From: an uncultured Lachnospiraceae bacterium
Lineage (GTDB): Bacteria > Bacillota > Clostridia > Lachnospirales > Lachnospiraceae
Length of the DNA stretch: 64,000 bases
NCBI GenBank assembly: GCA_910585555.1
Contig: CAJUFU010000010.1
Span: forward strand, 1 to 64,000
Direction: 5' to 3'
The position numbers were made by a program, and so were the translations under genes. Shown here one piece after another: positions 49,856-58,252 of this stretch (within the stretch, counting starts at the first letter, position 1; the number at the start of each line of letters is the position of its first letter). The notes under the pieces are model-generated. The model did no database searches. It saw only the letters and a list, made by a program, of their open reading frames with translations, and had not been told where the DNA came from.

Positions 49856-52429
49856 ATGGAAAACGGAAAATTTAACATAACAGGCATGACCTGTGCGGCC
49901 TGCAGCGCCCATGTGGAGAAGGCGGTGCGCGCCGTAGAGGGTGTACAGACAGTCAGTGTTAATTTACTGATGAACAATATGGTAGCGGAATATGAGAACC
50001 CGGCAACTGCCCAGACCATCTGTCAGGCCGTGGAAGCGGCGGGATATGGGGCGGCGCCATCGGGCGGCGGAAAGGCAGAGACGGCGGGGCATGATTTCGA
50101 GGACCATGAGACACCGAAACTGCGGCGCAGGCTGATTGCATCTGTGTGCCTGCTTCTGCCGCTTATGTATGTGTCCATGGGGCATCTGATGTGGGGATGG
50201 TATGTGCCGGATGCCTTTGCCCGAAATCCCTGGGCGATTGCACTGTATCAACTCCTGCTGACGGGTCTGGTGATGGTCATTAACCAGAAATTCTTTATCA
50301 GCGGGTTTACCAGTCTTTTGCACCGTGCCCCTAATATGGATACGCTGGTGGCGTTAGGAAGCAGCGCGGCCTTTGTCTACAGTACGGCGGTTCTGTTCCG
50401 CATGGGCAGCTATATGGGCGAAGGACAGGCGGACATGGCGATGCATTGTCTGCATGATATGTATTTTGAGTCTGCGGCCATGATTCTGACGCTGATCACG
50501 GTGGGCAAGATGCTGGAGGCGTACAGTAAGGGTAAGACCACCAATGCGGTCAAAAGTTTGATGGACCTGGCGCCTAAGACCGCCCATGTGATGCGGGACG
50601 GGATGGAAGTCATTGTGGCGGCGGATGAGGTGATGATGGGAGATCTTTTTGTGGTGAAGCCGGGGGAGAGTATTCCGGTTGACGGTGAGATTATAGAGGG
50701 TGAGAGTGCTGTGGATGAGTCGGCCCTTACCGGGGAAAGTCTTCCTGTGGATAAAACGGCGGGAGACAGAGTCAGTGCGGCGACCCTGAATCAGAATGGA
50801 GCGCTGCTTTGTAAGGCAACCCGTGTGGGCAGGGATACCACACTTCAGCAGATCATAGATATGGTAGAAAATGCAGTGGCCACAAAGGCCCCCATCGCGC
50901 AGATAGCCGACCGGGTATCCGGTGTCTTTGTGCCGGTGGTGATTGGTTTGGCAGTCCTGACAGGCATCATCTGGCTGGCGGCAGGCGCCAGTATCGGCAA
51001 AGCCCTTTCCTATGCCATCAGTGTGCTGGTAATCAGCTGTCCTTGTTCTCTGGGGTTAGCTACGCCGGTGGCTATCATGGTAGGAAACGGTGTGGGTGCC
51101 CGCCGGGGTATCCTTTTTAAAAATGCCACGGCCCTGGAACGGGCAGGCAGAGTAAATTTCGTGGTGCTTGATAAAACAGGGACGGTGACGGAAGGAAAGC
51201 CTCAGGTGACGGATTTATGCCCCGCCAGGGGAGTTTCGGAAGACGAACTGCTGCGTGTGGCGGCTTCTTTGGAACAAAAAAGCGAGCATCCCTTGGCTAA
51301 GGCAGTCTGTGAACGAGCTAAGACAGCGTCCATTGCGGCGGGGGAAGTGGAGCGTTTCAGGGCCCTTCCGGGATGGGGCGTGGAAGGAATCTGCGAAGGA
51401 GAGCCAGCGGTGGGCGGCAATGGCGCACTGTTTGTGGAACGGGGTCTCATGACGGATGCTTTTCTTAAGCAGGGTGAAGAGATGGCCGCCGAGGGCAAAA
51501 CACCTCTTTATTTCGCTGTAAAAGGCCGGCTGCTTGGCATGATCGGGGTAGCGGATGTGATCAAGCCGGACAGCGTAAATGCGGTGAAAGAATTGAAGAA
51601 TATGGGCATACAGGTAGTTATGCTGACTGGAGATAACCGGCGGACAGCACAGGCCATCGGCCGGCAGGTAGGACTTGACGCCATTGTATCGGATGTGCTG
51701 CCGGGGGATAAAGAGTCGGTGATCAAAAAACTTTCGGACTACGGGCAGACTGCCATGGTGGGAGACGGTATCAACGATGCCCCCGCATTGACCAGGGCGG
51801 ACGTGGGAATTGCCATAGGGGCGGGCGCAGATGTGGCCCTTGATGCGGCGGATATTGTATTGATGAAGTCGAAACTTACGGATGTGTCTGCGGCGGTCAG
51901 ACTTTCCAGACAGGTGCTGAAAAATATTCATGAAAATCTGTTCTGGGCATTTTTCTATAATTGTATTGGCATCCCGCTGGCAGCCGGTATCTTAGTACCG
52001 GTGCTGGGCTTGAGCTTAAACCCCATGTTTGCCGCGGCGGCCATGAGCCTGTCAAGCTTCTGTGTGGTGACCAATGCCCTTCGGCTGAATCTGTTTGCCG
52101 TTGGGGACAGCAGACGTGACAAGGTGTATCATAAGATTCCTATGCCCGAATTTATAGAGGGATTTAGGGGAATAGATTATACGGCAATGCCGGAGAAAAA
52201 GGAGGAAGATCAAATGGTGAAAGTATTGGATGTTGAAGGGATGATGTGCGCACATTGTCAGGCGCATGTAAAGGAAGCTTTAGAAGGTGTTGCAGGTGTG
52301 ACCAAGGCAGATGTCAGTCTGGAAGAGAAACAGGCCAGCGTTACCATGGCGGATGAGGTGTCTGACGAGGTATTGACAGAGGCGGTGACGAAAGCGGGTT
52401 ATAAGGTGCTGGGATGCAAAACAGCGTAG
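49856..52429 (+). CDS. copA: Copper-exporting P1B-type ATPase with N- and C-terminal metal-binding domains
   Basis: An 857-residue membrane pump that exports Cu(I). N-terminal HMA domain ([10 protein letters not shown], Cys13 and Cys16), membrane helices, actuator loop with TGES, the transmembrane metal site SCPCSLG (395-397), phosphorylation motif [10 protein letters not shown] (Asp439), SEHPLAKAV, and the hinge [20 protein letters not shown]. After the last helices there is a linker and a second HMA domain (about 785-857) with [11 protein letters not shown]. That C-terminal domain is like a fused CopZ chaperone, an uncommon layout. Gene lies 30 bases after csoR in one operon. Confidence 0.93.
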   Translation: MENGKFNITGMTCAACSAHVEKAVRAVEGVQTVSVNLLMNNMVAEYENPATAQTICQAVEAAGYGAAPSGGGKAETAGHDFEDHETPKLRRRLIASVCLLLPLMYVSMGHLMWGWYVPDAFARNPWAIALYQLLLTGLVMVINQKFFISGFTSLLHRAPNMDTLVALGSSAAFVYSTAVLFRMGSYMGEGQADMAMHCLHDMYFESAAMILTLITVGKMLEAYSKGKTTNAVKSLMDLAPKTAHVMRDGMEVIVAADEVMMGDLFVVKPGESIPVDGEIIEGESAVDESALTGESLPVDKTAGDRVSAATLNQNGALLCKATRVGRDTTLQQIIDMVENAVATKAPIAQIADRVSGVFVPVVIGLAVLTGIIWLAAGASIGKALSYAISVLVISCPCSLGLATPVAIMVGNGVGARRGILFKNATALERAGRVNFVVLDKTGTVTEGKPQVTDLCPARGVSEDELLRVAASLEQKSEHPLAKAVCERAKTASIAAGEVERFRALPGWGVEGICEGEPAVGGNGALFVERGLMTDAFLKQGEEMAAEGKTPLYFAVKGRLLGMIGVADVIKPDSVNAVKELKNMGIQVVMLTGDNRRTAQAIGRQVGLDAIVSDVLPGDKESVIKKLSDYGQTAMVGDGINDAPALTRADVGIAIGAGADVALDAADIVLMKSKLTDVSAAVRLSRQVLKNIHENLFWAFFYNCIGIPLAAGILVPVLGLSLNPMFAAAAMSLSSFCVVTNALRLNLFAVGDSRRDKVYHKIPMPEFIEGFRGIDYTAMPEKKEEDQMVKVLDVEGMMCAHCQAHVKEALEGVAGVTKADVSLEEKQASVTMADEVSDEVLTEAVTKAGYKVLGCKTA

Positions 52430-52710
52430 GAAGAGATGTATTTCAGTAAATTCCGGGCCTGCACAGCTGCCGTTACAAGCGAAATTTTCTGGTTTTGTTC
52501 AAGATGTATAAGAAGTAGCTGATTTCTTGGTCAACTTGCTGTGAGCGGCAAATATAAAAGTACAAAGTAAGCATTTTTTACAATCATGAGAGAAATCTTT
52601 GTGGAATAGTGGTATGGTAAACATGAAAAAAGTCCGCTATACTAGTCACAGAGTTGATTATTGAGGCGATAATCATAGGAAAACTAAAAAATAACATTTA
52701 GGAGGCAATC
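52430..52710. other. Intergenic region between copA and the msmK-like gene
   Basis: 281 bases without a gene. No terminator hairpin for copA is clear. TATACT at 52638-52643 could be a -10 box for the ATPase gene, but its -35 is poor. GGAGG at 52701-52705 is the ribosome site. Confidence 0.4.
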
Positions 52711-53820
52711 ATGGCAAGTTTATCTTTAAAAAATGTCTGCAAAGTATACCCTAACGGATTCGAGGCGGTAAAAGATTTCAATCTGGAAATCGCTGATCAG
52801 GAATTCATCATTTTCGTAGGACCTTCAGGTTGTGGTAAATCTACAACACTTCGTATGATCGCAGGTTTGGAGGATATCTCTTCCGGCGAACTGAAGATTG
52901 GTGACAGAGTGGTAAATGATGTAGAACCTAAGGACAGAGATATCGCGATGGTATTCCAGAACTACGCTCTGTATCCTCATATGTCTGTATATGACAACAT
53001 GGCTTTCGGTCTTAAGTTAAGAAAAGTTCCGAAGGACGAGATTGACAAGATGGTAAAAGAGGCAGCTAAGATTCTTGATCTGACAGCCCTCCTTGATCGT
53101 AAGCCGAAGGCTCTTTCCGGTGGCCAGAGACAGCGTGTAGCTATGGGACGTGCAATCGTTCGTAATCCTAAGGTATTCCTGATGGATGAGCCGCTGTCCA
53201 ACTTGGATGCAAAGCTTCGTGTGCAGATGCGTGTTGAGATTTCTAAATTACATCAGAGACTGGGCACCACAATCATTTACGTAACACATGACCAGACAGA
53301 GGCTATGACCCTTGGTACAAGAATCGTTGTTATGAAAGACGGTGTGGTTCAGCAGGTTGATACACCTCAGAACTTATATCAGAAACCTCAGAACCTGTTC
53401 GTTGCAGGATTCATGGGATCTCCGCAGATGAACTTCTTAGACGCTGTTGTTGAGGTAAGCGGTGATACAGCAAGCCTGAAAGTAGCAGGCAAGTCCATTC
53501 CGTTACCGGCAGCTAAGTCCAAAAAGCTGATTGACGGCGGTTATGCAGGTAAGACAGTAACATTCGGTATCCGTCCTGAGGATGTATATGATTCCGGAGA
53601 GTATGTTGAGAAGGCTAAGTGCGTATTCGAATCTACCATCAAGGTTTACGAGCTGCTCGGTGCAGAAGTTTACTTATACTTTGACCTTGCTGAGTTCCCG
53701 ATTACAGCAAGAGTAGATTCTCGTACAACAGCGAGACCTGGTGATACAGTTAAGTTTGCGTTTGATGTTGAGAAGATTCATGTCTTCGATAAAGAGACAG
53801 AGCAGACAATCACCAACTAG
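52711..53820 (+). CDS. ugpC: Sugar ABC transporter ATP-binding protein (MsmK/UgpC type)
   Basis: A 369-residue ATPase. Walker A FVGPSGCGKSTTLRMIAGL, Q-loop VFQNYALYPHMSVYDNMAF, signature LSGGQRQRVAMGRA, Walker B FLMDEPLSNLDAKLR and H-loop YVTHDQTEAMTLG, then a regulatory TOBE region (about 235-369). It stands alone with its own terminator, not with permeases. In Firmicutes one such ATPase (MsmK/MsmX) commonly energises several CUT1 importers, so it likely serves the ATPase-less transporter at 45691-49168, among others. Confidence 0.93.
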   Translation: MASLSLKNVCKVYPNGFEAVKDFNLEIADQEFIIFVGPSGCGKSTTLRMIAGLEDISSGELKIGDRVVNDVEPKDRDIAMVFQNYALYPHMSVYDNMAFGLKLRKVPKDEIDKMVKEAAKILDLTALLDRKPKALSGGQRQRVAMGRAIVRNPKVFLMDEPLSNLDAKLRVQMRVEISKLHQRLGTTIIYVTHDQTEAMTLGTRIVVMKDGVVQQVDTPQNLYQKPQNLFVAGFMGSPQMNFLDAVVEVSGDTASLKVAGKSIPLPAAKSKKLIDGGYAGKTVTFGIRPEDVYDSGEYVEKAKCVFESTIKVYELLGAEVYLYFDLAEFPITARVDSRTTARPGDTVKFAFDVEKIHVFDKETEQTITN

Positions 53821-53833
53821 TTAGAATGATCAT

Positions 53834-53864
53834 AGGGGGGTGCTTTGGCATCCCCCTTTTTTCA
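53834..53864 (+). terminator. Intrinsic terminator after the ugpC-like gene
   Basis: AGGGGGGTGC (53834-53843) pairs with GCATCCCCCT (53848-53857), followed by TTTTT. Confidence 0.9.
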
Positions 53865-53904
53865 AATTTACGAGGCTATTAGCAGAAGACAGAGAGGGTA
53901 TCAT

Positions 53905-54993
53905 ATGATTTCAAGTCAGATTATTAAGACCAGTATTGAGGAGCTGAAAGCTATTTCCAAGATTGACATGGGAGTTTGGGATTTGGAAGGTAAGGTGGTG
54001 GTGACTACCTTTGAACCGGAGGACATAACGCCTGCGCTGATCACGGCATTTGCAGAGTCACCTGCGGACAGTCAGGTCATAGGTACGCATCATCTGATGA
54101 AGGTTTTGGATGAAGAAGAAGTCCTTTTTATTTTGGATGCCAAGGGGGCCAGTGAGGATACTTATATGATTGGGAAGATAGCGGTTTGTCAACTACAGAA
54201 CCTGATCATTGCATATAAGGAGCGCTATGACCGCAATAACTTTTTCCAGAATCTGCTGTTAGACAATATGCTGTTAGTGGATATCTATAATCGCGCCAAA
54301 AAGCTGCATATAGAGGTAGCGGTTCCGAGGGCTGTCTTTTTGATTGAGACAGATAAAGAGAAAGATTCTACGGCCATGGAGCTTTTAAATGGTATGTTTA
54401 CCTCTCAGATTGGGGATTATATTACGTCTGTGGATGAAAGCAATGTAATATTAATTAAAGCACTCATGCCTGAGGAGGGTTATGAAAGATTAGATCAGAT
54501 TGCCAGTATCATTGTCGATATGATGAATATGGAAGCAATGCTCAATGTGCGCGTGGCTTATGGCACAATTGTGGGGGAATTGAAGGATGTGTCAAAGTCT
54601 TATAAAGAAGCTAAGATGGCTCTCGATGTAGGGAAGATTTTCTATGCGGAAAAGAAGGTGACGGCATATAACACCCTGGGAATCGGCAGACTGATTTATC
54701 AACTGCCTATTAATCTGTGTAAGATTTTTATTGAGGAAATCTTTGGGGATAATGTGCCCAGTGAACTGGATGATGAGACCCTTACAACCATTAATAAGTT
54801 CTTTGAAAACAATCTGAATGTGTCGGAGACTTCGATGCAGCTCTTTGTGCATCGAAATACACTGGTATATCGTATTGAGAAATTGGAAAAGAGCACCGGG
54901 CTTGATATTCGGACATTTGATGACGCTTTGACCTTTAAGATTGCCTTGATGGTAGTCAATTATATGAAGTATCTGGATTCTTTAGATTATTAA
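53905..54993 (+). CDS. CdaR/PucR-type transcriptional regulator
   Basis: A 362-residue regulator. N-terminal sensor region (1-120: DMGVWDLEGKVVVTTFEPED), a middle GGDEF-like degenerate region (about 150-270: NVRVAYGTIVGELKDVSKSY, AKMALDVGKIFY), and a C-terminal HTH_30 (about 305-355: ENNLNVSETSMQLFVHRNTLVYRIEKL). This resembles the CdaR/sugar diacid regulator group. ATG 53905 follows AGAGAGGG at 7 bases. Close to the global-type ATPase gene but after a terminator. It may regulate sugar uptake; target unknown. Confidence 0.85.
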   Translation: MISSQIIKTSIEELKAISKIDMGVWDLEGKVVVTTFEPEDITPALITAFAESPADSQVIGTHHLMKVLDEEEVLFILDAKGASEDTYMIGKIAVCQLQNLIIAYKERYDRNNFFQNLLLDNMLLVDIYNRAKKLHIEVAVPRAVFLIETDKEKDSTAMELLNGMFTSQIGDYITSVDESNVILIKALMPEEGYERLDQIASIIVDMMNMEAMLNVRVAYGTIVGELKDVSKSYKEAKMALDVGKIFYAEKKVTAYNTLGIGRLIYQLPINLCKIFIEEIFGDNVPSELDDETLTTINKFFENNLNVSETSMQLFVHRNTLVYRIEKLEKSTGLDIRTFDDALTFKIALMVVNYMKYLDSLDY

Positions 54994-55050
54994 TGAAGTT
55001 TTGAACCTTTTACAGCAAGAACGTGGATGAATATAGATGTGATGAAATTT

Positions 55051-55086
55051 ATGTCGGACAATGGGAAGTTGTCCGGCATATTTTTA
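55051..55086 (+). terminator. Intrinsic terminator after the CdaR-like gene
   Basis: ATGTCGGACAA (55051-55061) pairs with TTGTCCGGCAT (55069-55079), followed by ATTTTTA. Confidence 0.85.
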
Positions 55087-55231
55087 TGCGTCATGGCATA
55101 TATATTGGGTAGATGCCGGCAGGTCCTGCAGACTGCGCGGATAAAGGGTGATCTGATTGCGGGAAGAAGGATTATCCGGAATTTACATGAAAAATGATAC
55201 TGTTCAAGTCATATAAGAGAGAGGGAAAGCT

Positions 55232-56437
55232 ATGTACCAGAAAGAAATCATCTATATGGGACTGCACAAGGATGGCAGCAGGTTGGGAAGCGCTGGCTTT
55301 CTGAAAGTGGAGAGCCGGGAGAAAGAAAGCAGTATGTATCTTAAGATTAAAAACATACCCCACTCCATCAGCGGCAGATTCCCGGTAAGGTTTTATAACG
55401 GCGTGGACTGGAAAGAAGTGGATGGAATCACACTCCAGGAGGGAAGCGGACTGTGGGAAGAAAAGGAGCCGGAATCCTTAAAACAGGTAAGGCTGCAGAT
55501 CATACTGCCGGGCGGATATTTGATTGAGGGAATCAGCAAACATGCACAGCAGAAATTAAATGAGCGCCGGGAAAGCGGACTTATAGAGAATGGGAGAAAT
55601 AATTCTATACAGATGGAAAGAGCTGTACAGGAGGAAACAAGTAAGGAGATTACGGCCGAGGGGAGGGGCGCTGCAGGAAGAGAAAATGTTGCCAGAGAAG
55701 CCGTGAATCAAGATGCTGCGCGCGAAGAGAGTGTAAATAAAGAAGATGGGAAGAGAAACATGTCAGAAGAGAGCCGTGACAAGGGAAGTGGGAAAAGCGG
55801 CTTGGCGGAAGAAAGTTGGAACAGAGACATGTCCGGAGAGAGCCTGCACGACGACGCAGGCAAAAGAGATGTGCCAGAAGAAAGCTGGAATCAAGACAGC
55901 GGGAAAAGAGATTTGCCGGAAGGAAGCCGGAGCAAAGAGTCCAAAAACATAGGTCTTGCAACAGAAAGCAGGGAGATAGTTGAACGGATTCCTGTTCAGA
56001 AACAGAGAAGAAGCGCCCAAGAGACGATAGCACAGGCGCCGGTTATGGTTTCCGAGGAACTGCCTCAGCCGATGGCTGATAAAATGCAGATAGACGGCAT
56101 TAAAGAGGACAAGTGGGAACAAATCCTGGATACCTATGATCAGATACATCCTTACGGCGACGAGCGTGTTTATGTGAAATTGGAGCCCAAAGATTTTGTA
56201 ATCTTACAGGCCAAATATCAGCACTTGGTCAATAACAGCTTCCTTCTGCATGGCTTTTATAATTACCGCTATGTGATTTTGGGAAAGGAAAATGATTTCT
56301 ACCTGGGCGTACCAGGGGTTTATTATGAGCGGGAAAAGATGGTTGCTTTGATGTTTGGCTTTGAAGCCTTTGAGTGCCAAAGCGGTGAGGCAAGGCCGGG
56401 AGAATTCGGATACTATCTGCGTAAGGTGGAATTATAA
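55232..56437 (+). CDS. Protein with conserved ends and a repetitive charged centre (DUF6128-like)
   Basis: A 401-residue protein. The N-terminal part (1-110: YMGLHKDGSRLGSAGFLKVE, YLKIKNIPHSISGRFPVRFY) and the C-terminal part (about 285-401: IHPYGDERVYVKLEPKDFVI, NNSFLLHGFYNYRYVILGKE, YLGVPGVYYEREKMVALMFG) look folded and resemble a Lachnospiraceae family I recall as DUF6128. Between them is a hydrophilic stretch with imperfect repeats built on EESW/EESR-x-D-SGKR (about residues 165-245). No signal peptide or membrane helix. Function unknown. ATG 55232 has GAGAGGGAAAG upstream. Its 3' end is 3 bases from the convergent radical SAM gene. Confidence 0.7.
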   Translation: MYQKEIIYMGLHKDGSRLGSAGFLKVESREKESSMYLKIKNIPHSISGRFPVRFYNGVDWKEVDGITLQEGSGLWEEKEPESLKQVRLQIILPGGYLIEGISKHAQQKLNERRESGLIENGRNNSIQMERAVQEETSKEITAEGRGAAGRENVAREAVNQDAAREESVNKEDGKRNMSEESRDKGSGKSGLAEESWNRDMSGESLHDDAGKRDVPEESWNQDSGKRDLPEGSRSKESKNIGLATESREIVERIPVQKQRRSAQETIAQAPVMVSEELPQPMADKMQIDGIKEDKWEQILDTYDQIHPYGDERVYVKLEPKDFVILQAKYQHLVNNSFLLHGFYNYRYVILGKENDFYLGVPGVYYEREKMVALMFGFEAFECQSGEARPGEFGYYLRKVEL

Positions 56438-56440
56438 TGA

Positions 56441-57400
56441 TCAGATTCCTTCGCAGTCAAAAGCGGGAATAAAGCTTTCCGAGGCAGTCTCTCCCTCCTG
56501 AATAAAGCCGTTCTCAATGCCAAGCTGGATGGCGTAGTCTACAATCCTTTCATATTCCTCTGTGGAGATTCTGCGGTTCAGAGAGGGGATTTTGGACACT
56601 TGCGGCATGGGCGTATATTGATTCATAATGCTGACATATATGTCATTTCCATAAGCCTGATATAGATAATGTAAAAGACAGCGGGAATCTGCTTCACAGC
56701 CCGGCAGGAGCAGATGACGGACAATGACACCCTTTTGCATAAGAGAATCCTCGCCGTCCGCAAAGACGGGGCGGCCTGTCTGGCGGAACATTTCTTCGAT
56801 GGCGGCCGAAGCTTTGACAAAATAGTCGGGAGCGCCTGAGAAGCGGGCGCTTATGGCGGCATCATAATATTTTAGGTCGGGAAGGTAGATATCGATCAGT
56901 CCCTCTAACCTTTTCAGGGTTTCGACTTTTTCATAGCCGGATGTGTTATAGACAACGGGAAGTGTAAGACCGTTGTCTTTTGCTGTCTGTAAGGCGCTGA
57001 TGATTTGAGGAACAAAGTGCGTAGGCGTCACCAGATTTATGTTGTGAGCGCCCTGATCTTGTAATTCCAGGAAGATTTCGGAAAGCCGTTCTATGGTGAT
57101 CTCTTTGCCGGTCTGACCCTTGGCAATCGTATGATTCTGACAATAGACACAGCCCAGATTACAACCGCTAAAAAAGACTGCACCGGAGCCGTTGGTGCCG
57201 GACAAGCAGGGTTCTTCCCAGAAATGCAGAGCGGCCCGGGCGGCTATCACTTTCTTAGACTGACCGCAAAACCCAGTATGCCCGGAAGTCCTGTCCACAT
57301 GACATTCTCTGGGACATAGAGCGCAGTCCGCCATGTCCGGTAAGGAGGGTGTATTTGCAGTTGTAAGATGGGTGTGGGATGGTATAGATATTTCTTTCAT
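56441..57400 (-). CDS. PflX-like radical SAM protein
   Basis: A 319-residue enzyme. A Cys-rich N-terminus (CALCPRECHVDRTSGHTGFC) precedes the radical SAM cluster motif FFSGCNLGCVYCQN (CxxxCxxC, which binds 4Fe-4S and S-adenosylmethionine). Later: NINLVTPTHFVPQIISAL, VVYNTSGYEKVETLKRLEG and DIYLPDLKYYD. This is the pattern of PflX/YfkA-like pyruvate formate-lyase activating enzyme homologues, whose substrate is not known. ATG 57400 with AGGAAA close upstream. It is on the same strand just downstream of the SRP RNA gene and has its own start region. Confidence 0.85.
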   Translation of the reverse strand: MKEISIPSHTHLTTANTPSLPDMADCALCPRECHVDRTSGHTGFCGQSKKVIAARAALHFWEEPCLSGTNGSGAVFFSGCNLGCVYCQNHTIAKGQTGKEITIERLSEIFLELQDQGAHNINLVTPTHFVPQIISALQTAKDNGLTLPVVYNTSGYEKVETLKRLEGLIDIYLPDLKYYDAAISARFSGAPDYFVKASAAIEEMFRQTGRPVFADGEDSLMQKGVIVRHLLLPGCEADSRCLLHYLYQAYGNDIYVSIMNQYTPMPQVSKIPSLNRRISTEEYERIVDYAIQLGIENGFIQEGETASESFIPAFDCEGI

Positions 57401-57475
57401 TTTCCTAAGATTTTCCTAAGATTCACTGCAAGGCAGTGTCTGCAATTTCCTGATATTATTTATGAAGTGTCATTT

Positions 57476-57741
57476 GAAAACCGTGCGCTTTATGTCGAAC
57501 CGAACCTAAGCACGTTACCTTTACAGTTAACTCCGCCAGGCACCCTCACGGCACATGAATGGTTCCACTTAGTGCTGCTGTGTTCCCACCCTGACACGGT
57601 TCATGGATATTCATTGCGTAAGACCCAAACTTCATCGCCACTTATAAAGGGCAGCTGCCCAAGCGAAAGCCCTCGATAAAGCATCACCCCCACTAGAGCG
57701 GATTGTAGGTACAGGGCACCGCTAACGCCCCGGCTGCACGG
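57476..57741 (-). ncRNA. ffs: Signal recognition particle RNA, large Firmicutes type
   Basis: The minus strand of this stretch matches the scRNA/SRP RNA of Bacillus subtilis along its length. Alu-domain marks: AGCGGTGCCCTGTACCT and AATCCGCTCTAG near the 5' end. S-domain helix 8: GTCAGGGTGGGAACACAGCA, with the GGAA tetraloop and the asymmetric AGCAGC strand that bind Ffh. The ends CCGTGC / GCACGG pair with each other, giving about 265 bases. The promoter TTGACA-17-TATACT lies just upstream (57749-57777) and T residues follow the 3' end. With Ffh it targets membrane and secreted proteins. Confidence 0.95.
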
Positions 57742-57748
57742 TTTATTT

Positions 57749-57777
57749 AGTATACTGTTTTTTGGAAGATTTGTCAA
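57749..57777 (-). promoter_or_regulatory. Promoter of the SRP RNA gene
   Basis: Minus strand: perfect -35 TTGACA (57772-57777), 17-base spacer, -10 TATACT (57749-57754). Confidence 0.9.
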
Positions 57778-57800
57778 CTTGAAATCTGTCTCTGGAAAGA

Positions 57801-57829
57801 TTGACAATAGTATAACGATGTGTTATATT
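57801..57829 (+). promoter_or_regulatory. Promoter and operator of the second BlaI/M56 pair
   Basis: Perfect -35 TTGACA (57801-57806), 17-base spacer, -10 TATATT (57824-57829). TATAAC-GATGT-GTTATA (57811-57827) is a dyad lying in the spacer and -10 box; another GTTATA is at 57846-57851. The dyad differs from the TACA/TGTA site of the first pair. Confidence 0.75.
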
Positions 57830-57871
57830 AAATGCATGACATGATGTTATACATAAAAGGAGGGGGAATCG

Positions 57872-58252
57872 ATGACACAGAAATTATCTGACGCAGAGCT
57901 TGAAATCATGAAGATTATCTGGGAAAACAAAGAGGAGACAACTTTGTTTTCTTATCTCATGGAAGAACTGGCGGCCCAGGGAAAGCCCTGCCAGAAAAAT
58001 ACGTTGATTGTCTTGTTGTCCCGTCTTGTCGGCAAAGGGTATTTGAGCGCCACCAAAATCGGCCGGCGAAACGAATATGTGCCCCTGATTTCCGAGACGG
58101 CATACCAGACGGCGCAGACCCAGCATTTTATAGATAAGGTTTATGAGGGAAGCGTCAAGGGACTGGTCACTAATCTAATTACAGGAGATATGCTTACAGA
58201 GGAAGAGTATGAGGAGCTGAAGAAGATTCTGGAAGGAGGGCGGAGGAGATGA
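57872..58252 (+). CDS. BlaI/MecI-family repressor (second copy)
   Basis: A 126-residue winged-helix repressor: LSDAELEIMKIIWENKEETT, then KNTLIVLLSRLVGKGYLSAT and a C-terminal region LVTNLITGDMLTEEEYEELK. Ribosome site AGGAGGGGG precedes ATG 57872. Overlaps the next gene by 4 bases, so the two are translationally coupled. Together with the operator over its promoter this is a self-regulated sensor-repressor pair. It differs in sequence from the BlaI-like gene at 28920 and has a different operator. Confidence 0.9.
   Translation: MTQKLSDAELEIMKIIWENKEETTLFSYLMEELAAQGKPCQKNTLIVLLSRLVGKGYLSATKIGRRNEYVPLISETAYQTAQTQHFIDKVYEGSVKGLVTNLITGDMLTEEEYEELKKILEGGRRR

Noticed and set aside
57601..57807. 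Small minus-strand protein gene in the 57.4-57.8 kb gap
   Set aside because: It overlaps the SRP RNA, whose sequence match and promoter explain the stretch better.
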